Part shown: piece after piece, positions 8,801-17,177 of the stretch | Position numbering within the stretch: the first letter of the stretch is position 1 | Layout: each line of letters opens with the position of its first letter | Source of the DNA: CAIVAT01 sp037128705 | Lineage (GTDB): Bacteria > Bacteroidota > Bacteroidia > Bacteroidales > FEN-979 | Direction of reading: 5' to 3' | DNA: 64,000 bases | Assembly (NCBI GenBank): GCA_037128705.1 | Contig: JBAXVX010000017.1 | Location: forward strand, 19,774-83,773 | Program-made: the position numbers and the translations under genes | Notes under the pieces: model-generated | What the model was told of the DNA's origin: nothing | What the model saw: the letters and a program-made list of their open reading frames with translations, nothing else | The model's database searches: none

Positions 8801-10980
8801 CCCCCGTCGTTTTTATTGTCACTGTAAACTCTCCTCCCTCACCAACCATCCTCTCCGGTGAAAATTCGGTTTGCAGGGGCTCCACCGGGAAGATCTATAC
8901 CACCCAACCAGGGAAGTTAAACTATGCCTGGTCCGTTGCAGGCGGCACCATCACGGCAGGCGGGACCTCAACAAGCAATTCAGCCACGGTTACCTGGAAC
9001 AGCGCCGGATCACAATCGGTCAGCATCTCCTATACCGACCCCGCCACGCTCTGTGCAGCAGCGGCGCCTGCACTCTATCCCGTTACAGTAAAACCGCTGC
9101 CGGTTCCCACCATTTCCGGACCGGCTGCCGCCTGTCTGAACTCCCCGGGACCTCAATATTTTACCGAAGCCGGGATGTCGGGTTACCTGTGGACCGTGCC
9201 TGGCGGAACTGTGACTCCGGGTCCCACTCCCGACCTGATCAATGTTGTTTGGAACACCCTGGGCACGCACACCCTCCTGGTGACCTATACCGGTCTCAAC
9301 GGATGCAACGCGGAAATACCCAGTCAAAAACAGGTTCTCGTGAACACGCTTCCTGACCCTATCCTGACAGGAGCAAATACGGTCTGCTCCGGAATCCAAA
9401 CCACCTATACGACCGATGCGGGCATGCAAAACTATCTTTGGTCCGTCTCCCCCGGAGGAACAATCAATGGCGGGGGCACAGCTTCTGACAACACGGTAGC
9501 CGTAACCTGGAATATCCCCGTCATGCAGCATGTGAGTGTGAATTATACGATGGGGACAGGCTGCACCGCCCCTGCGCCGAAAGATCTTGGGGTGACGGTA
9601 AATCAATCTACCACGCCCGTCATTGAACAAAGTCCTGCCGGCCAGGTTTGTGTGTTATCCTCCGCGACCTACACGGCCCAGCCAGGGATGACCGGGTACC
9701 AGTGGACCGTGTCTTCGGGTGGAAGTTTCAGTTCATCCTCCAATTCCAACGTCGTTACGATCCTTTGGAATGGTGTGGGGCCGCAATGGGTCAGTCTGAA
9801 TTTCACCAATGCCTATGGGTGCAGCGACCCTGCGCCGACCCGTTCCGATGTGACGGTAAATTATCTGCCGGTAACTGTAATCACAGCACCAGCAGGGCCC
9901 GAATGCGAATCCATCCGGCATCCCTTTCAGACACCGGCTGATCCGGGCTGCACCTTTACCTGGACCATCAGCCCGCTGAGCCTCGGCACGGTTGCTTCGG
10001 GCCAGGGGTCGAATGCAGTGATCATCGACTGGCTTTCATCCGGCAATGCCGTCATTCACGTAACCGGGACCAATAACAGTTCGGGTTGTACAACCTCTTC
10101 AGATTACACAACCACCGTTTACCCCATCTCCCATCCTGTGTTCATCCCCTGTTTCGACCTGGTCACCACGCCCCATGCGAAAAAGTTCACCCTTCGCGGG
10201 GCCTCACCCTTCATCGCCGGGCAGAGTGTTTTCTCGGGTAACAGGGTCAGCCTGAATGTTTCATCGGGTCTGTATGAGTTCGATCCCGACGGCGCCACCC
10301 CGGGAGCCTACCCGGTCACCTTCACCTATACCAATACCTATGGCTGTCAGGCCAGTCCGCCTGTGGTTGAAATTACAGTGGAGAACAATCCATTCACCTG
10401 CGGCGGTTTCCTGACCGATGTCCGCGACGGGAAAAAATACAACACTTCGCTCATCGGCGGCAAATGCTGGATGGCCGGGAATCTCACCTTCGGCAATGTC
10501 CTTGCTGCCGATTTGCCGTCGACCGACAACTGCATCAACGAAAAATACTGTCTGCCGGCTGATGCGGGCTGCACCACGAACGGCGGCCTATACCAGTGGG
10601 ATGAGCTGATGCGCTATGGCAGCACCTCGGCAAACCAGGGTGTCTGTCCCCCCGAATGGCATATTCCCTCGGAAACGGAATGGCAATCGCTTCTGCTGGC
10701 CGTTGAATCCCTGATTGTTCCCCCGGATGGAATTGCCGGGAGTTACATGAAGGATGCTTACCTTGACAATGGTTTCCATGCTTTGCTGGGCGGTCTTTTA
10801 TATTTCAACGACACCTGGGCCTACACCTCCGGAAACGTTACCGGAACCCTCTACTGGACCAGCACCCCAAGCGGGACCGACCGCGCCATGGCCCGGGGAA
10901 TGAACCTCTTCAATCCGAGCGTCTCAAGGTATACCGCAAGCCGCGCCAATGCCTTCTCTGTGAGATGCGTTAAAGATTAA
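5830..10980 (+). CDS. Large secreted PKD-like repeat protein with C-terminal FISUMP domain
   Basis: 1716 residues with a clear signal peptide (residues 1-24, ending SAFAEG). Residues ~25-190 and ~200-450 are unique beta-rich regions. From about residue 470 to 1430 there are about eleven Ig/PKD-like repeats of ~85 residues, most with a VC-x-G start, a central NYVW or similar and a final VTV; paired cysteines recur. Residues ~1520-1716 match the Fibrobacter succinogenes major paralogous (FISUMP) domain: GKCWMAGNL, CPPEWHIPSETEW, and a final FSVRCVKD. No type IX sorting domain is visible after FISUMP. It is likely an exported or surface adhesin/structural protein; ligand unknown. A TACCTTTA element just upstream (5811-5818) resembles the -7 box. 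Confidence 0.85.
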   Translation: MKDFLKPIFLIVFLSILAIPSAFAEGTPQLNSNNVQSTVLYICNDFAGHCSSGAGIRSQFAAYDNTQSATDAERLYFATLSDEHVYLGFQGAISGGNHIVFRIKNLAGAVVLAEQNLPTSGTGYISNFSQAVNGPNQLPQPPITSGYNAIEFIPLTPGTYYIEFSARNNGNNAIYTGDFNLTLFDITVGNAATHEEKPGRLYSKCWQFYETVNFTGKNYFISDDGIVTSAQFSGMSGGHWIQYCNQTGCGNSSAAWITNRKSLYHQQALFPQYKIFLNSPDPVVFPPATTLGQLIAPLPYGLQNCQTGHIVFHVTVDKPGNAEIGLTFPSPYQPRTLNQAVVAGDNLFDWDGLDGTTPTGLAIPNNTTIQFTVKYINGLTNLPLYDVEQNSSGFTIALVSPAGTTPAVYWDDTNIPSGTNHANPPGCVSPPGCHPWSGSPSGDLNTMNTWWYNVSTSTNPVTIEEYRGPATLVFLQQPPQEFCANTGGHVFSVTPDVNTEEYHWTYTPATGVTINQATPGSAGITLSFGAGASSGVLQVWGTNSNCAATGPTSSLAISINPGPLPTLTGMNQVCAGTGGVVYTTSPGKTNYVWTISAGGTITSGGTSTSNTATVTWNTAGAQSISVGFTDPVTLCPSANPFVLAVTVNPHPLPTLNGSSLVCVGSSGIVYTSDPNKSNYVWTISAGGTITSGGTSTSNTATVTWNTVGAQTVSVSYTDPVTLCQALAPFILNVTVSTLPSPTFTSGLTSVCKGVPGNVYTTQAGMTSYIWAVTGGTITSGGTSASNSATITWTATGVQTVSVNYTYPASSCTAPNPTVLNVTVKPLPTPSVVSGNNSVCQGVPGNIYTTQTGMQNYVWVVSGGTITAGGSATSNSVTVTWNTVGARSVSINYTDPSTGCSAAGPSVFNVTVKALPVPSFISGENSVCLNIPGKVYVTQPAMSSYVWSVSGGVITAGGGASDNSATVTWNAAGAQSIAVSYTNPATLCTAAAPVVFIVTVNSPPSPTILSGENSVCRGSTGKIYTTQPGKLNYAWSVAGGTITAGGTSTSNSATVTWNSAGSQSVSISYTDPATLCAAAAPALYPVTVKPLPVPTISGPAAACLNSPGPQYFTEAGMSGYLWTVPGGTVTPGPTPDLINVVWNTLGTHTLLVTYTGLNGCNAEIPSQKQVLVNTLPDPILTGANTVCSGIQTTYTTDAGMQNYLWSVSPGGTINGGGTASDNTVAVTWNIPVMQHVSVNYTMGTGCTAPAPKDLGVTVNQSTTPVIEQSPAGQVCVLSSATYTAQPGMTGYQWTVSSGGSFSSSSNSNVVTILWNGVGPQWVSLNFTNAYGCSDPAPTRSDVTVNYLPVTVITAPAGPECESIRHPFQTPADPGCTFTWTISPLSLGTVASGQGSNAVIIDWLSSGNAVIHVTGTNNSSGCTTSSDYTTTVYPISHPVFIPCFDLVTTPHAKKFTLRGASPFIAGQSVFSGNRVSLNVSSGLYEFDPDGATPGAYPVTFTYTNTYGCQASPPVVEITVENNPFTCGGFLTDVRDGKKYNTSLIGGKCWMAGNLTFGNVLAADLPSTDNCINEKYCLPADAGCTTNGGLYQWDELMRYGSTSANQGVCPPEWHIPSETEWQSLLLAVESLIVPPDGIAGSYMKDAYLDNGFHALLGGLLYFNDTWAYTSGNVTGTLYWTSTPSGTDRAMARGMNLFNPSVSRYTASRANAFSVRCVKD
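7230..10130 (+). repeat. Tandem ~255-bp DNA repeats encoding PKD-like modules
   Basis: About eleven in-frame modules, each starting around a codon pair for Val-Cys or its equivalent. Modules 1-2 (about 7520-8030) are very similar at DNA level around the segment encoding TITSGGTSTSN, and modules 3-6 repeat the same layout with more divergence. Later modules (after ~9080) diverge further. The gradient suggests recent duplication in the first half. Confidence 0.8.
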
Positions 10981-11031
10981 TCGATCGATTGCTTTATTTC
11001 TTTATCTTTACCCGGCTACTACATTGTGATC

Positions 11032-11661
11032 ATGACGAAGAAAAAAAATCTGTTCATCGCCTTTGAAGGGATTGATGGAAGCGGGAAAAGTACCCAGGCC
11101 AGGTTGCTTACCGATCATCTGACCAAAGAGGGTCATAAAGTCTGGTTCACCTTTGAACCGACCGACAGCCCGATCGGGGTTATCATCCGGAATATCTTCA
11201 CCCACAAGATGGAGGCTGACCACAGGACCATCGCCGGTCTTTTTGTAGCCGACCGGTTGCATCATCTGCTGGAAAAAAACAATGGCGTACTGAAAAAACT
11301 GGAGGAGGGCTATACCGTGATTACCGACCGCTATTATTTTTCATCGTATGCCTATCACGGAGCTCACATGTCGCTCGATTGGGTGATTGAGGCCAATGCC
11401 TTAAGCGCTGAGCTGCTGCGTCCCGACATCAATATCTTCATCGATATATCCCCCGAAATAAGCATGAAGCGGCTTACCAGCGGGAGAAGTTCGCTCGAAC
11501 TTTTTGAAACCACTGAAAATCTTATCAAAGTCAGGGATAAGTATTATGAAGCTTTTGAAAAACTGAAGCTGAAGGAACGTGTGTTTATCACGGACGGAAA
11601 CCGGCCGGCCGAAATGATTGCCGCCGATATCCTGAATGAAATCAGGTTACTCGTACCTTAA
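11032..11661 (+). CDS. tmk: Thymidylate kinase
   Basis: 209 residues. Phosphorylates dTMP to dTDP for DNA synthesis in the cytoplasm. The P-loop GIDGSGKST lies at residues 13-21. The dTMP-binding DRYYFSSYAYHG segment follows at about residue 98 and the LID-type region SGRSS at about 150. Length matches bacterial TMK. I use ATG at 11032; a GTG at 11026 would add two residues. A TATCTTTA element at 11003-11010 is close to the -7 consensus, suggesting an own promoter. The 3' end overlaps the convergent MacB permease gene by 15 bp. Confidence 0.95.
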   Translation: MTKKKNLFIAFEGIDGSGKSTQARLLTDHLTKEGHKVWFTFEPTDSPIGVIIRNIFTHKMEADHRTIAGLFVADRLHHLLEKNNGVLKKLEEGYTVITDRYYFSSYAYHGAHMSLDWVIEANALSAELLRPDINIFIDISPEISMKRLTSGRSSLELFETTENLIKVRDKYYEAFEKLKLKERVFITDGNRPAEMIAADILNEIRLLVP

Positions 11662-12867
11662 TGCATCGATCGGGTTGAGACTGGCGGCTTTGCGTGCAGG
11701 GTACCAGCCGAAAAAGATACCGATGGCCGACGAGAATATGAACGACATAAGAATGGATTGGATGGTGATGGCTACCGGCCAGCTCAGAATGTTGGCGATC
11801 AGTTGTGAAACCAATACACCCAGGGTTACCCCGATAAAACCACCAAGCAGGCTGATCAGCAATGCTTCGAAAAGGAACTGAAGCAAAACATCGCGGCCCC
11901 GTGCACCCACGCTCATGCGGATGCCGATCTCCCTGGTGCGTTCGGTAACCGATACCAGCATGATGTTCATGATGCCAATGCCGCCCACGAGCAGTGAGAT
12001 ACTTGCAATGGTAGCCAGTAAAATGGTTAAGATGCCTGAAGTTGCGGTTGCGGCGTTGGCAATGTCGGTCTGGGTGCGGATGGTGAAGTCGGGGTCTTCC
12101 GATTGCCCCAGGTTGTGTTTGGCCTTCAGCACATCGGTGATCTCCTGCGAAGCGGCCGGGATCTTCGATTCTGTTGTAGCGGAGGCCAGCATGCTTTGAA
12201 TATAGGTGATGGCCATCATGCGTTTCTGTACCGTGGAAAATGGCGCAATCACCATGTCATCCTGGTCCTGCCCGAAGGCATTTTGTCCCTTCTTCTCGGT
12301 GATGCCGATAATTTTAAATGGAATTTTGTTGATCCGGATGTAGCTGCCGATTGGATCGGCATCGGCACCGAACAGGTTCGTTACCACCGTTTGTCCGACA
12401 ATGCATACTTTGGAGGCACTCCGGTCGTCGCTCATGCTGAAGAGGTTGCCACTGGACAATTTCAGATTCCGGATATCAAAATAATTGGGATAAACACCAT
12501 AAACAGAGGTCCGCCAGTTAAGGTTCCCCGATACCAGCTGGCCGCTGGTACGTACCTGGGGAGTCACGAAAGCCACGGAAGGACAGCGGTTGGCGATGGC
12601 AGCCACATCCTCCAGGGTCATTTTCTGGGAAGATCCTGCCTCCATGCGCACGCCTCCTGTGCTGCTGGCCTGTGGCCAGATCATCAGGACATTGGTGCCC
12701 AGGGTGGAAATTTGCGCCTGGATGCTTTGCTTCGACCCCTGGCCGATGGCCAGCATGGCAATGACCGATGCCACGCCGATGATGATACCCAGCATCGTGA
12801 GAAAGGTCCGCATCTTGTTTTTAGACAAAGATCGTACAGTCGCTATTAAAAGATTTTTCATTTTCAT
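11647..12867 (-). CDS. macB: MacB-type ABC transporter permease
   Basis: 406 residues: an N-terminal transmembrane helix (residues ~18-42), a MacB_PCD periplasmic domain (~45-250), then three C-terminal helices of the FtsX type including GGIGIMNIMLVSVTERTREIG near 285-310. This is the permease half of MacB-like transporters, which act as mechanotransmission exporters with an adaptor and TolC rather than as importers. ATG at 12867 overlaps the stop of the ATPase gene by four bases. In E. coli MacB the ATPase and permease are fused; here they are separate, as is common in Bacteroidota. Substrate (antibiotic, peptide, lipid) unknown. Confidence 0.92.
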   Translation of the reverse strand: MKMKNLLIATVRSLSKNKMRTFLTMLGIIIGVASVIAMLAIGQGSKQSIQAQISTLGTNVLMIWPQASSTGGVRMEAGSSQKMTLEDVAAIANRCPSVAFVTPQVRTSGQLVSGNLNWRTSVYGVYPNYFDIRNLKLSSGNLFSMSDDRSASKVCIVGQTVVTNLFGADADPIGSYIRINKIPFKIIGITEKKGQNAFGQDQDDMVIAPFSTVQKRMMAITYIQSMLASATTESKIPAASQEITDVLKAKHNLGQSEDPDFTIRTQTDIANAATATSGILTILLATIASISLLVGGIGIMNIMLVSVTERTREIGIRMSVGARGRDVLLQFLFEALLISLLGGFIGVTLGVLVSQLIANILSWPVAITIQSILMSFIFSSAIGIFFGWYPARKAASLNPIDALRYE

Positions 12868-13619
12868 AAGTCATCCTCCTCCACAATAACAGGCATAAGT
12901 GCCAATTCCTCCGTGGCATTTCTTTGCCTTTCCACTTCAATAGCCTTAATAATCCTGCCATCGCGGAATGAAATGTTTCGCTTGGTATAGGCTGCGATAT
13001 CGGCTTCATGGGTTACAATCACAATGGTAATCCCCTTCTGATTCAGCTTCTGGAAAATGCCCATCACCTCAAGGCTGGTCCGGGTATCAAGGTTCCCGGT
13101 AGGCTCATCGGCCAGGATCACTACCGGGTTATTCACGAGTGACCGTGCAATGGCCACCCGCTGCTGCTCCCCGCCCGAAAGCTGGTTCGGGAAATGGTGG
13201 GCGCGGTCGGCAAGCCCAACTGCTTCGAGTGCATTCAGCGACCGTTCGCGCATTTCGCGGGAGGTGATCTTTTTGTTGTACATGAGCGGCAATTCGACGT
13301 TTTCCAACGCCGAGGTTCGCGACAAGAGGTTAAAGGATTGAAAAACAAACCCGATTTTATGGTTTCTCAGGTTGGCCAGCTGATCCTTTGAAAGGGTGCT
13401 TACATCCACGCCGTCAATCAGGTATTGACCCCGGGTAGGGACATCCAGGCAGCCGAGGATATTCATAAAGGTCGATTTACCGGAGCCGCTTTTACCCATG
13501 ATGGCCACGAAATCATCCTTCAGGATGTCCGTATTGACTCCCCGGAGGGCATGGACCTCCACATCTCCCATTTTGTAAATCTTGACCAGCGATTTGACCG
13601 ATATAATGGCTTTGTTCAT
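12864..13619 (-). CDS. MacB/LolD-type ABC transporter ATPase
   Basis: 251 residues from ATG at 13619 (MNKAIISVKSLVK); an upstream in-frame start at 13667 would run into the adaptor gene and is rejected. Walker A GKSGSGKST, Q-loop FQSFNLL, signature LSGGEQQR and Walker B VILADEPTGNLD are all present and intact. The ADEPTGNLD form is typical of the MacB/LolD subgroup. The C-terminal ~30 residues after the D-loop region are an extra tail. It sits 1 bp after the adaptor gene and overlaps the permease gene, so the three are coupled. It powers the tripartite efflux complex. Confidence 0.95.
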   Translation of the reverse strand: MNKAIISVKSLVKIYKMGDVEVHALRGVNTDILKDDFVAIMGKSGSGKSTFMNILGCLDVPTRGQYLIDGVDVSTLSKDQLANLRNHKIGFVFQSFNLLSRTSALENVELPLMYNKKITSREMRERSLNALEAVGLADRAHHFPNQLSGGEQQRVAIARSLVNNPVVILADEPTGNLDTRTSLEVMGIFQKLNQKGITIVIVTHEADIAAYTKRNISFRDGRIIKAIEVERQRNATEELALMPVIVEEDDL

Positions 13620-13620
13620 G

Positions 13621-15039
13621 TTATCTTCCTCCCCTTGGACTGCCGCCTCTCTGCATCTGCGGTGCAAATGGATTTTGCTGTTGTTGCTGCTGGCTGGTCT
13701 GTGTTCCCTGCGACGAGGTCATGCTGAGAACGACCTCCTCTCCCTCCGCTATTTTACCACGGACTTCGGTATTCAGTCCATCCGATATTCCTGTACGAAC
13801 CCGCCTTGGTTTAATGGAATCCCCTACTTTGATCCAGATCATGCCGAAGTTTCCACGCCGGCGTTCACCGCCGCCTGAACCACCCTGCATTCCGCCTGCC
13901 GCAGCTCCCGCGGTTCCTCCGCCCATCATCATGCCGCCGGATGAAGTCCCCTGGCGACCTGCACTGCCTGCATTACCTCTTTCCATGCCGCCTCCGGTAC
14001 CATTCCCTGCACCACCCCCGGTTCCGTTGCCGGAACCCATATGGCGACCGCCTCCCTGGCCCCACATGGCACGTTTTTTCTTGATGGAATCAGGCAGGTT
14101 TTTTTCCATCTCGTCGATGTACTCCTGCGGGGGGCTGAATCTCAGGGCCGTTGCCGGAACCTTCAACACATCCTTCTCCTCCTGCACCATCACGGTAATG
14201 TTGGCGGTCATCCCGGGCAACAACTTCAGGTCGGGATTGGGAACGTCAATGATCACCGTGTAATTCACCACATTCTGGGTAACTACAGGCTGTAACCTGA
14301 CCTGACGTACGGTTCCGTCGAAGGTGAGATCAGCATAGGCATCCACACTGAATTTTACTGCCTGGCCGACCTGGATTTTTCCGATATCGCCCTCGTCGAT
14401 GTTGGCCTGCACCTGCATTTTTGTGAGGTCGTTGGCAATGGTGAACAGCGTTGGCGTACTGAAACTGGCTGCCACGGTTTGTCCGACATCAACGGCCCTG
14501 GATACCACCACCCCGGAAATCGGCGCAACGATGGTCGCATACCGAAGGTTGATCCTGGCACGGTTCAGAGCAGCCTGCGAAGAGGAGGCATTGGTTACTG
14601 CGGTTTCGTAGGTCGACAGCGACAGGTCATAGTCAGCCTGTGCCACCACCTTCTGGTCAAACAATACTTTCGTCCGGTCATAATCACGCTTCGCCTGATT
14701 TACCTGGATATCCGAACGTTTCAGGGATGCCTTTGCATCATCCACCGCCTGGACAAGGAACGTTGTGTCAAGCACGGCAATAACCTCCCCCTCTTTTACG
14801 ACGGAATTAAAATCAACATAGATCTTTTTGATGATTCCCGACACCTGGGTTCCAACCTGTACTGTCGTAACGGCCTGCAGCGTTCCGCTGGCCCTGACAG
14901 TCACCTGGATATCGCCCTTTTCAATCTTGGCCGTGCGCCATTCGATCACCGCGCTTTTCTTCTTCCCGAAAATGAATATCACCGCAATCGCAATACCTAC
15001 GATCGCCACAGCCAGAATAATCCAATAACTCTTTTTCAT
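13621..15039 (-). CDS. MacA/HlyD-type periplasmic adaptor with Gly/Met-rich insert
   Basis: 472 residues. N-terminal membrane anchor (about 5-25), biotinyl-lipoyl-like halves around GTQVSGIIKKIYVDFN and ATIVAPISGVVVSRAVDVGQ, an alpha-hairpin between them (~90-155), and beta-barrel/MP domains after. This is the membrane-fusion protein that bridges the MacB-type transporter and the TolC-like channel. Odd feature: residues ~325-400 form a low-complexity Gly/Met/Arg-rich insert before the last beta domain, and the C-terminus ends in a Gln-run and Gly/Arg tail. In-frame and with normal flanks, so not a frameshift product. Confidence 0.93.
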   Translation of the reverse strand: MKKSYWIILAVAIVGIAIAVIFIFGKKKSAVIEWRTAKIEKGDIQVTVRASGTLQAVTTVQVGTQVSGIIKKIYVDFNSVVKEGEVIAVLDTTFLVQAVDDAKASLKRSDIQVNQAKRDYDRTKVLFDQKVVAQADYDLSLSTYETAVTNASSSQAALNRARINLRYATIVAPISGVVVSRAVDVGQTVAASFSTPTLFTIANDLTKMQVQANIDEGDIGKIQVGQAVKFSVDAYADLTFDGTVRQVRLQPVVTQNVVNYTVIIDVPNPDLKLLPGMTANITVMVQEEKDVLKVPATALRFSPPQEYIDEMEKNLPDSIKKKRAMWGQGGGRHMGSGNGTGGGAGNGTGGGMERGNAGSAGRQGTSSGGMMMGGGTAGAAAGGMQGGSGGGERRRGNFGMIWIKVGDSIKPRRVRTGISDGLNTEVRGKIAEGEEVVLSMTSSQGTQTSQQQQQQNPFAPQMQRGGSPRGGR

Positions 15040-15089
15040 AACCTTGACCTTGAAATTTCTAAATTAAATCATAAACCTAAATACTATTT

Positions 15090-15101
15090 GTCACGCGTCA
15101 C
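15090..15101. repeat. Single-unit remnant of the GTCACGCGTCAC repeat
   Basis: One GTCACGCGTCAC unit in the tolC-adaptor gap, touching the stop codon of the TolC-like gene. Same unit, same orientation relative to the genes, and same kind of location (gap inside a co-directional operon) as the arrays at 1984-2130 and 30196-30228. Confidence 0.75.
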
Positions 15102-16444
15102 TAAAACTGTATCGCCTTCCCCTGGTAAAAATCCAGGATCTTCTGCTTGAAGATGTAATCGTATTTCGCCTGGATGAGATTCGACTGGGCCTGGGTGAAA
15201 TTGTTCTTCTGGATCAGGAAATCGGTGGCGCTCATCACCCCTACCGTGAATTTCTTCTCTGAATTTTTATAAACCGATTCCACGGAAGTAACCTGCTGTT
15301 TGGTGGCTTCGTATTTCTTCACGGAGGCACGCATATCGGTATAGGTCTGTTCGATGCTCTTGCGCAACACATTTTTTACATTTTGTTCATTGAGCTGCGT
15401 GGTGATGAGGTTGATTTTGGCCTTGTCGATGTTGCTTTTTATCTGCCGGTTGCTGTAGATGGGTATTGAAATTCCCATGGTAAAGGATTGCCCGATGTTG
15501 TCCCATACCTGCTCATAAAACGGATATCCTTCAGGGTTTACCGCCCCCCCCTTTGTCCGGCTGGAGGCATAGTTGGTATTCATGTTGGCTCCGAGGCTTA
15601 CGCGGGGCCAGTGAGCTCCCTGTGAAACTTTCAGGGCCATCATCGAGGCACTTGTTCTCAGTGATGCGCTGGTAATCTGAGGCTGAACGGTCAGTGATTT
15701 CTGGTAGATCTCCTCGTTGGTCAGCAGGGCCCCGGCTGCCGATTCATCCATCAAGGGAACCACAATCTCGAAATTATCGGTGATGGGAATGTCCATCAGT
15801 TGCAAAAGGGTCACCTTGGCCATGTCAAGCTGGTTCTGTGCCGTGATGACCGCGAGATTGTCGGTGGCCATCTGGGCTTTAATCTGAAGCAGGTCGCTTT
15901 CGGGTGACTTGCCGGCATTGACCATCTTATCGGTCCGGTCGACCTGTGCAGCGGTAGCTGCTTCCTGGCTTTTTGCGGCTGATAGTATTTCACGCGCAAA
16001 CAGAACCTGCAGATATCCGGTGGTGATATTGAGGATCACATCGTTTTTCGCTTTTTCAATGTCCGAAGCCCCTGCCTGCACATTCAGGCGGTTTTGCCTG
16101 ATCGTATTTGCATTTTGCAGGCCATTGAACAGATTATAACTGCTGCTGATGCCCAGGTTGGTTGAATGGTATGCCTCTGTTACAAAGGAGTTGGTGGTCG
16201 GATCGACGTTTTTTCCGACATTCAGTGCTTCGCCTACATTGGCACTGACACTTGGAATGCGGTTGGCTTTTACCTGTTCAAGGGTGACTTTGTTGAGTTC
16301 GTTGCTCATGCGGCTCTGATTGACCGAAATATTCCGTTGCAGCGCCGTGTCAAGGCATTGCTGGAAGGTCCATGGTTTGTTCTGGGCTCCGGCCGGCCCT
16401 GCTGTAATAAGCAGGGCGATAAAAAGCCAGGATGTTCGTTTCAT
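15101..16444 (-). CDS. TolC-family outer-membrane efflux protein
   Basis: 447 residues with a signal peptide (residues 1-20, cleavage after AGA in ITAGPAGAQN). Two OEP (outer membrane efflux protein) repeats: heptad-rich helices at ~30-215 and ~240-440, with a tyrosine/asparagine-rich turn (NMNTNYASSRTKGG) between. It forms the outer-membrane channel of the tripartite pump encoded with it. The ATG at 16444 lies 1 bp after the LytTR regulator stop; the gap to the adaptor gene is 61 bp and carries a repeat remnant. Confidence 0.92.
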   Translation of the reverse strand: MKRTSWLFIALLITAGPAGAQNKPWTFQQCLDTALQRNISVNQSRMSNELNKVTLEQVKANRIPSVSANVGEALNVGKNVDPTTNSFVTEAYHSTNLGISSSYNLFNGLQNANTIRQNRLNVQAGASDIEKAKNDVILNITTGYLQVLFAREILSAAKSQEAATAAQVDRTDKMVNAGKSPESDLLQIKAQMATDNLAVITAQNQLDMAKVTLLQLMDIPITDNFEIVVPLMDESAAGALLTNEEIYQKSLTVQPQITSASLRTSASMMALKVSQGAHWPRVSLGANMNTNYASSRTKGGAVNPEGYPFYEQVWDNIGQSFTMGISIPIYSNRQIKSNIDKAKINLITTQLNEQNVKNVLRKSIEQTYTDMRASVKKYEATKQQVTSVESVYKNSEKKFTVGVMSATDFLIQKNNFTQAQSNLIQAKYDYIFKQKILDFYQGKAIQF

Positions 16445-16445
16445 A

Positions 16446-17177
16446 TTATTCGGATGTTTTGTCGTAATGAATGATTTTAAAAAGCTGATCCCGGTAATGG
16501 TCGCTGATCGGGATTTCCTTTTTCCCGATGGTCAGCATCTGTTTCTGAACAAAGTCAATCTTGTTAAAGGCCACGATGAAGGAGCGGTGAACCCTGATAA
16601 ATTCATTCGGGGGCAGTTTTTCCTCCAGCGACTTCATGCTCATCTGGGTAACGATGGGCTTGTCATGGATGTAGATCTTCACATAGTCCTTTAATCCTTC
16701 AACATAAAGGATCTCCTGGAGGTTTATCTTGTAGAGTTTGTAATCAGCCTTGACAAATAAAAAACCGGCCGGAGCTCCCGGTTCTTTGGCATTGGGTTGA
16801 TTTGCAGCGCGATCGCGCAGATCGAGGTATTCCTGAACTTTGTTCACCGCCTTCAGGAAACGCTCAAACGGATAGGGCTTCAGCAGGTAATCGATCACAT
16901 CGAGGTCAAAACCCTCGGTGGCATAATTTGAAAAAGCCGTGGTGAAGATGACCAGGGGTTTGTGCGGAAGGCTTTTTAAAAGCTGTATGCCGGTAATGTC
17001 GGGCATCTGGATATCAAGAAAAAGGAGGTCGATGGATTGGTTGCGTAAAATCTCCATGGCCTCTGCGGCGGAACGGCACGATTGGACCAATTCCAGGAAG
17101 GGAACTTTTTTGATGTTATCCTCGATCAGTTCAAGGGCAAGTCGTTCATCATCGATGGCGAGGCAGCGTATCATCAT
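16446..17177 (-). CDS. LytTR-family response regulator
   Basis: 243 residues. REC domain (1-120) with acidic pocket D9-D10 and phosphoacceptor D55 in FLDIQMPDITG; LytTR DNA-binding domain (~140-240) with the signature FIRVHRSFIVAFNKI. Its start abuts the kinase stop with no gap. It presumably responds to the neighbouring LytS-type kinase and controls this operon or its efflux genes. LytTR proteins bind paired direct or inverted short repeats. Confidence 0.95.
   Translation of the reverse strand: MMIRCLAIDDERLALELIEDNIKKVPFLELVQSCRSAAEAMEILRNQSIDLLFLDIQMPDITGIQLLKSLPHKPLVIFTTAFSNYATEGFDLDVIDYLLKPYPFERFLKAVNKVQEYLDLRDRAANQPNAKEPGAPAGFLFVKADYKLYKINLQEILYVEGLKDYVKIYIHDKPIVTQMSMKSLEEKLPPNEFIRVHRSFIVAFNKIDFVQKQMLTIGKKEIPISDHYRDQLFKIIHYDKTSE

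Noticed and set aside
13619..13667. Longer start for the ABC ATPase
   Set aside because: It overlaps the adaptor coding sequence and the extra residues are unlike the family; the ATG at 13619 follows the adaptor stop directly.
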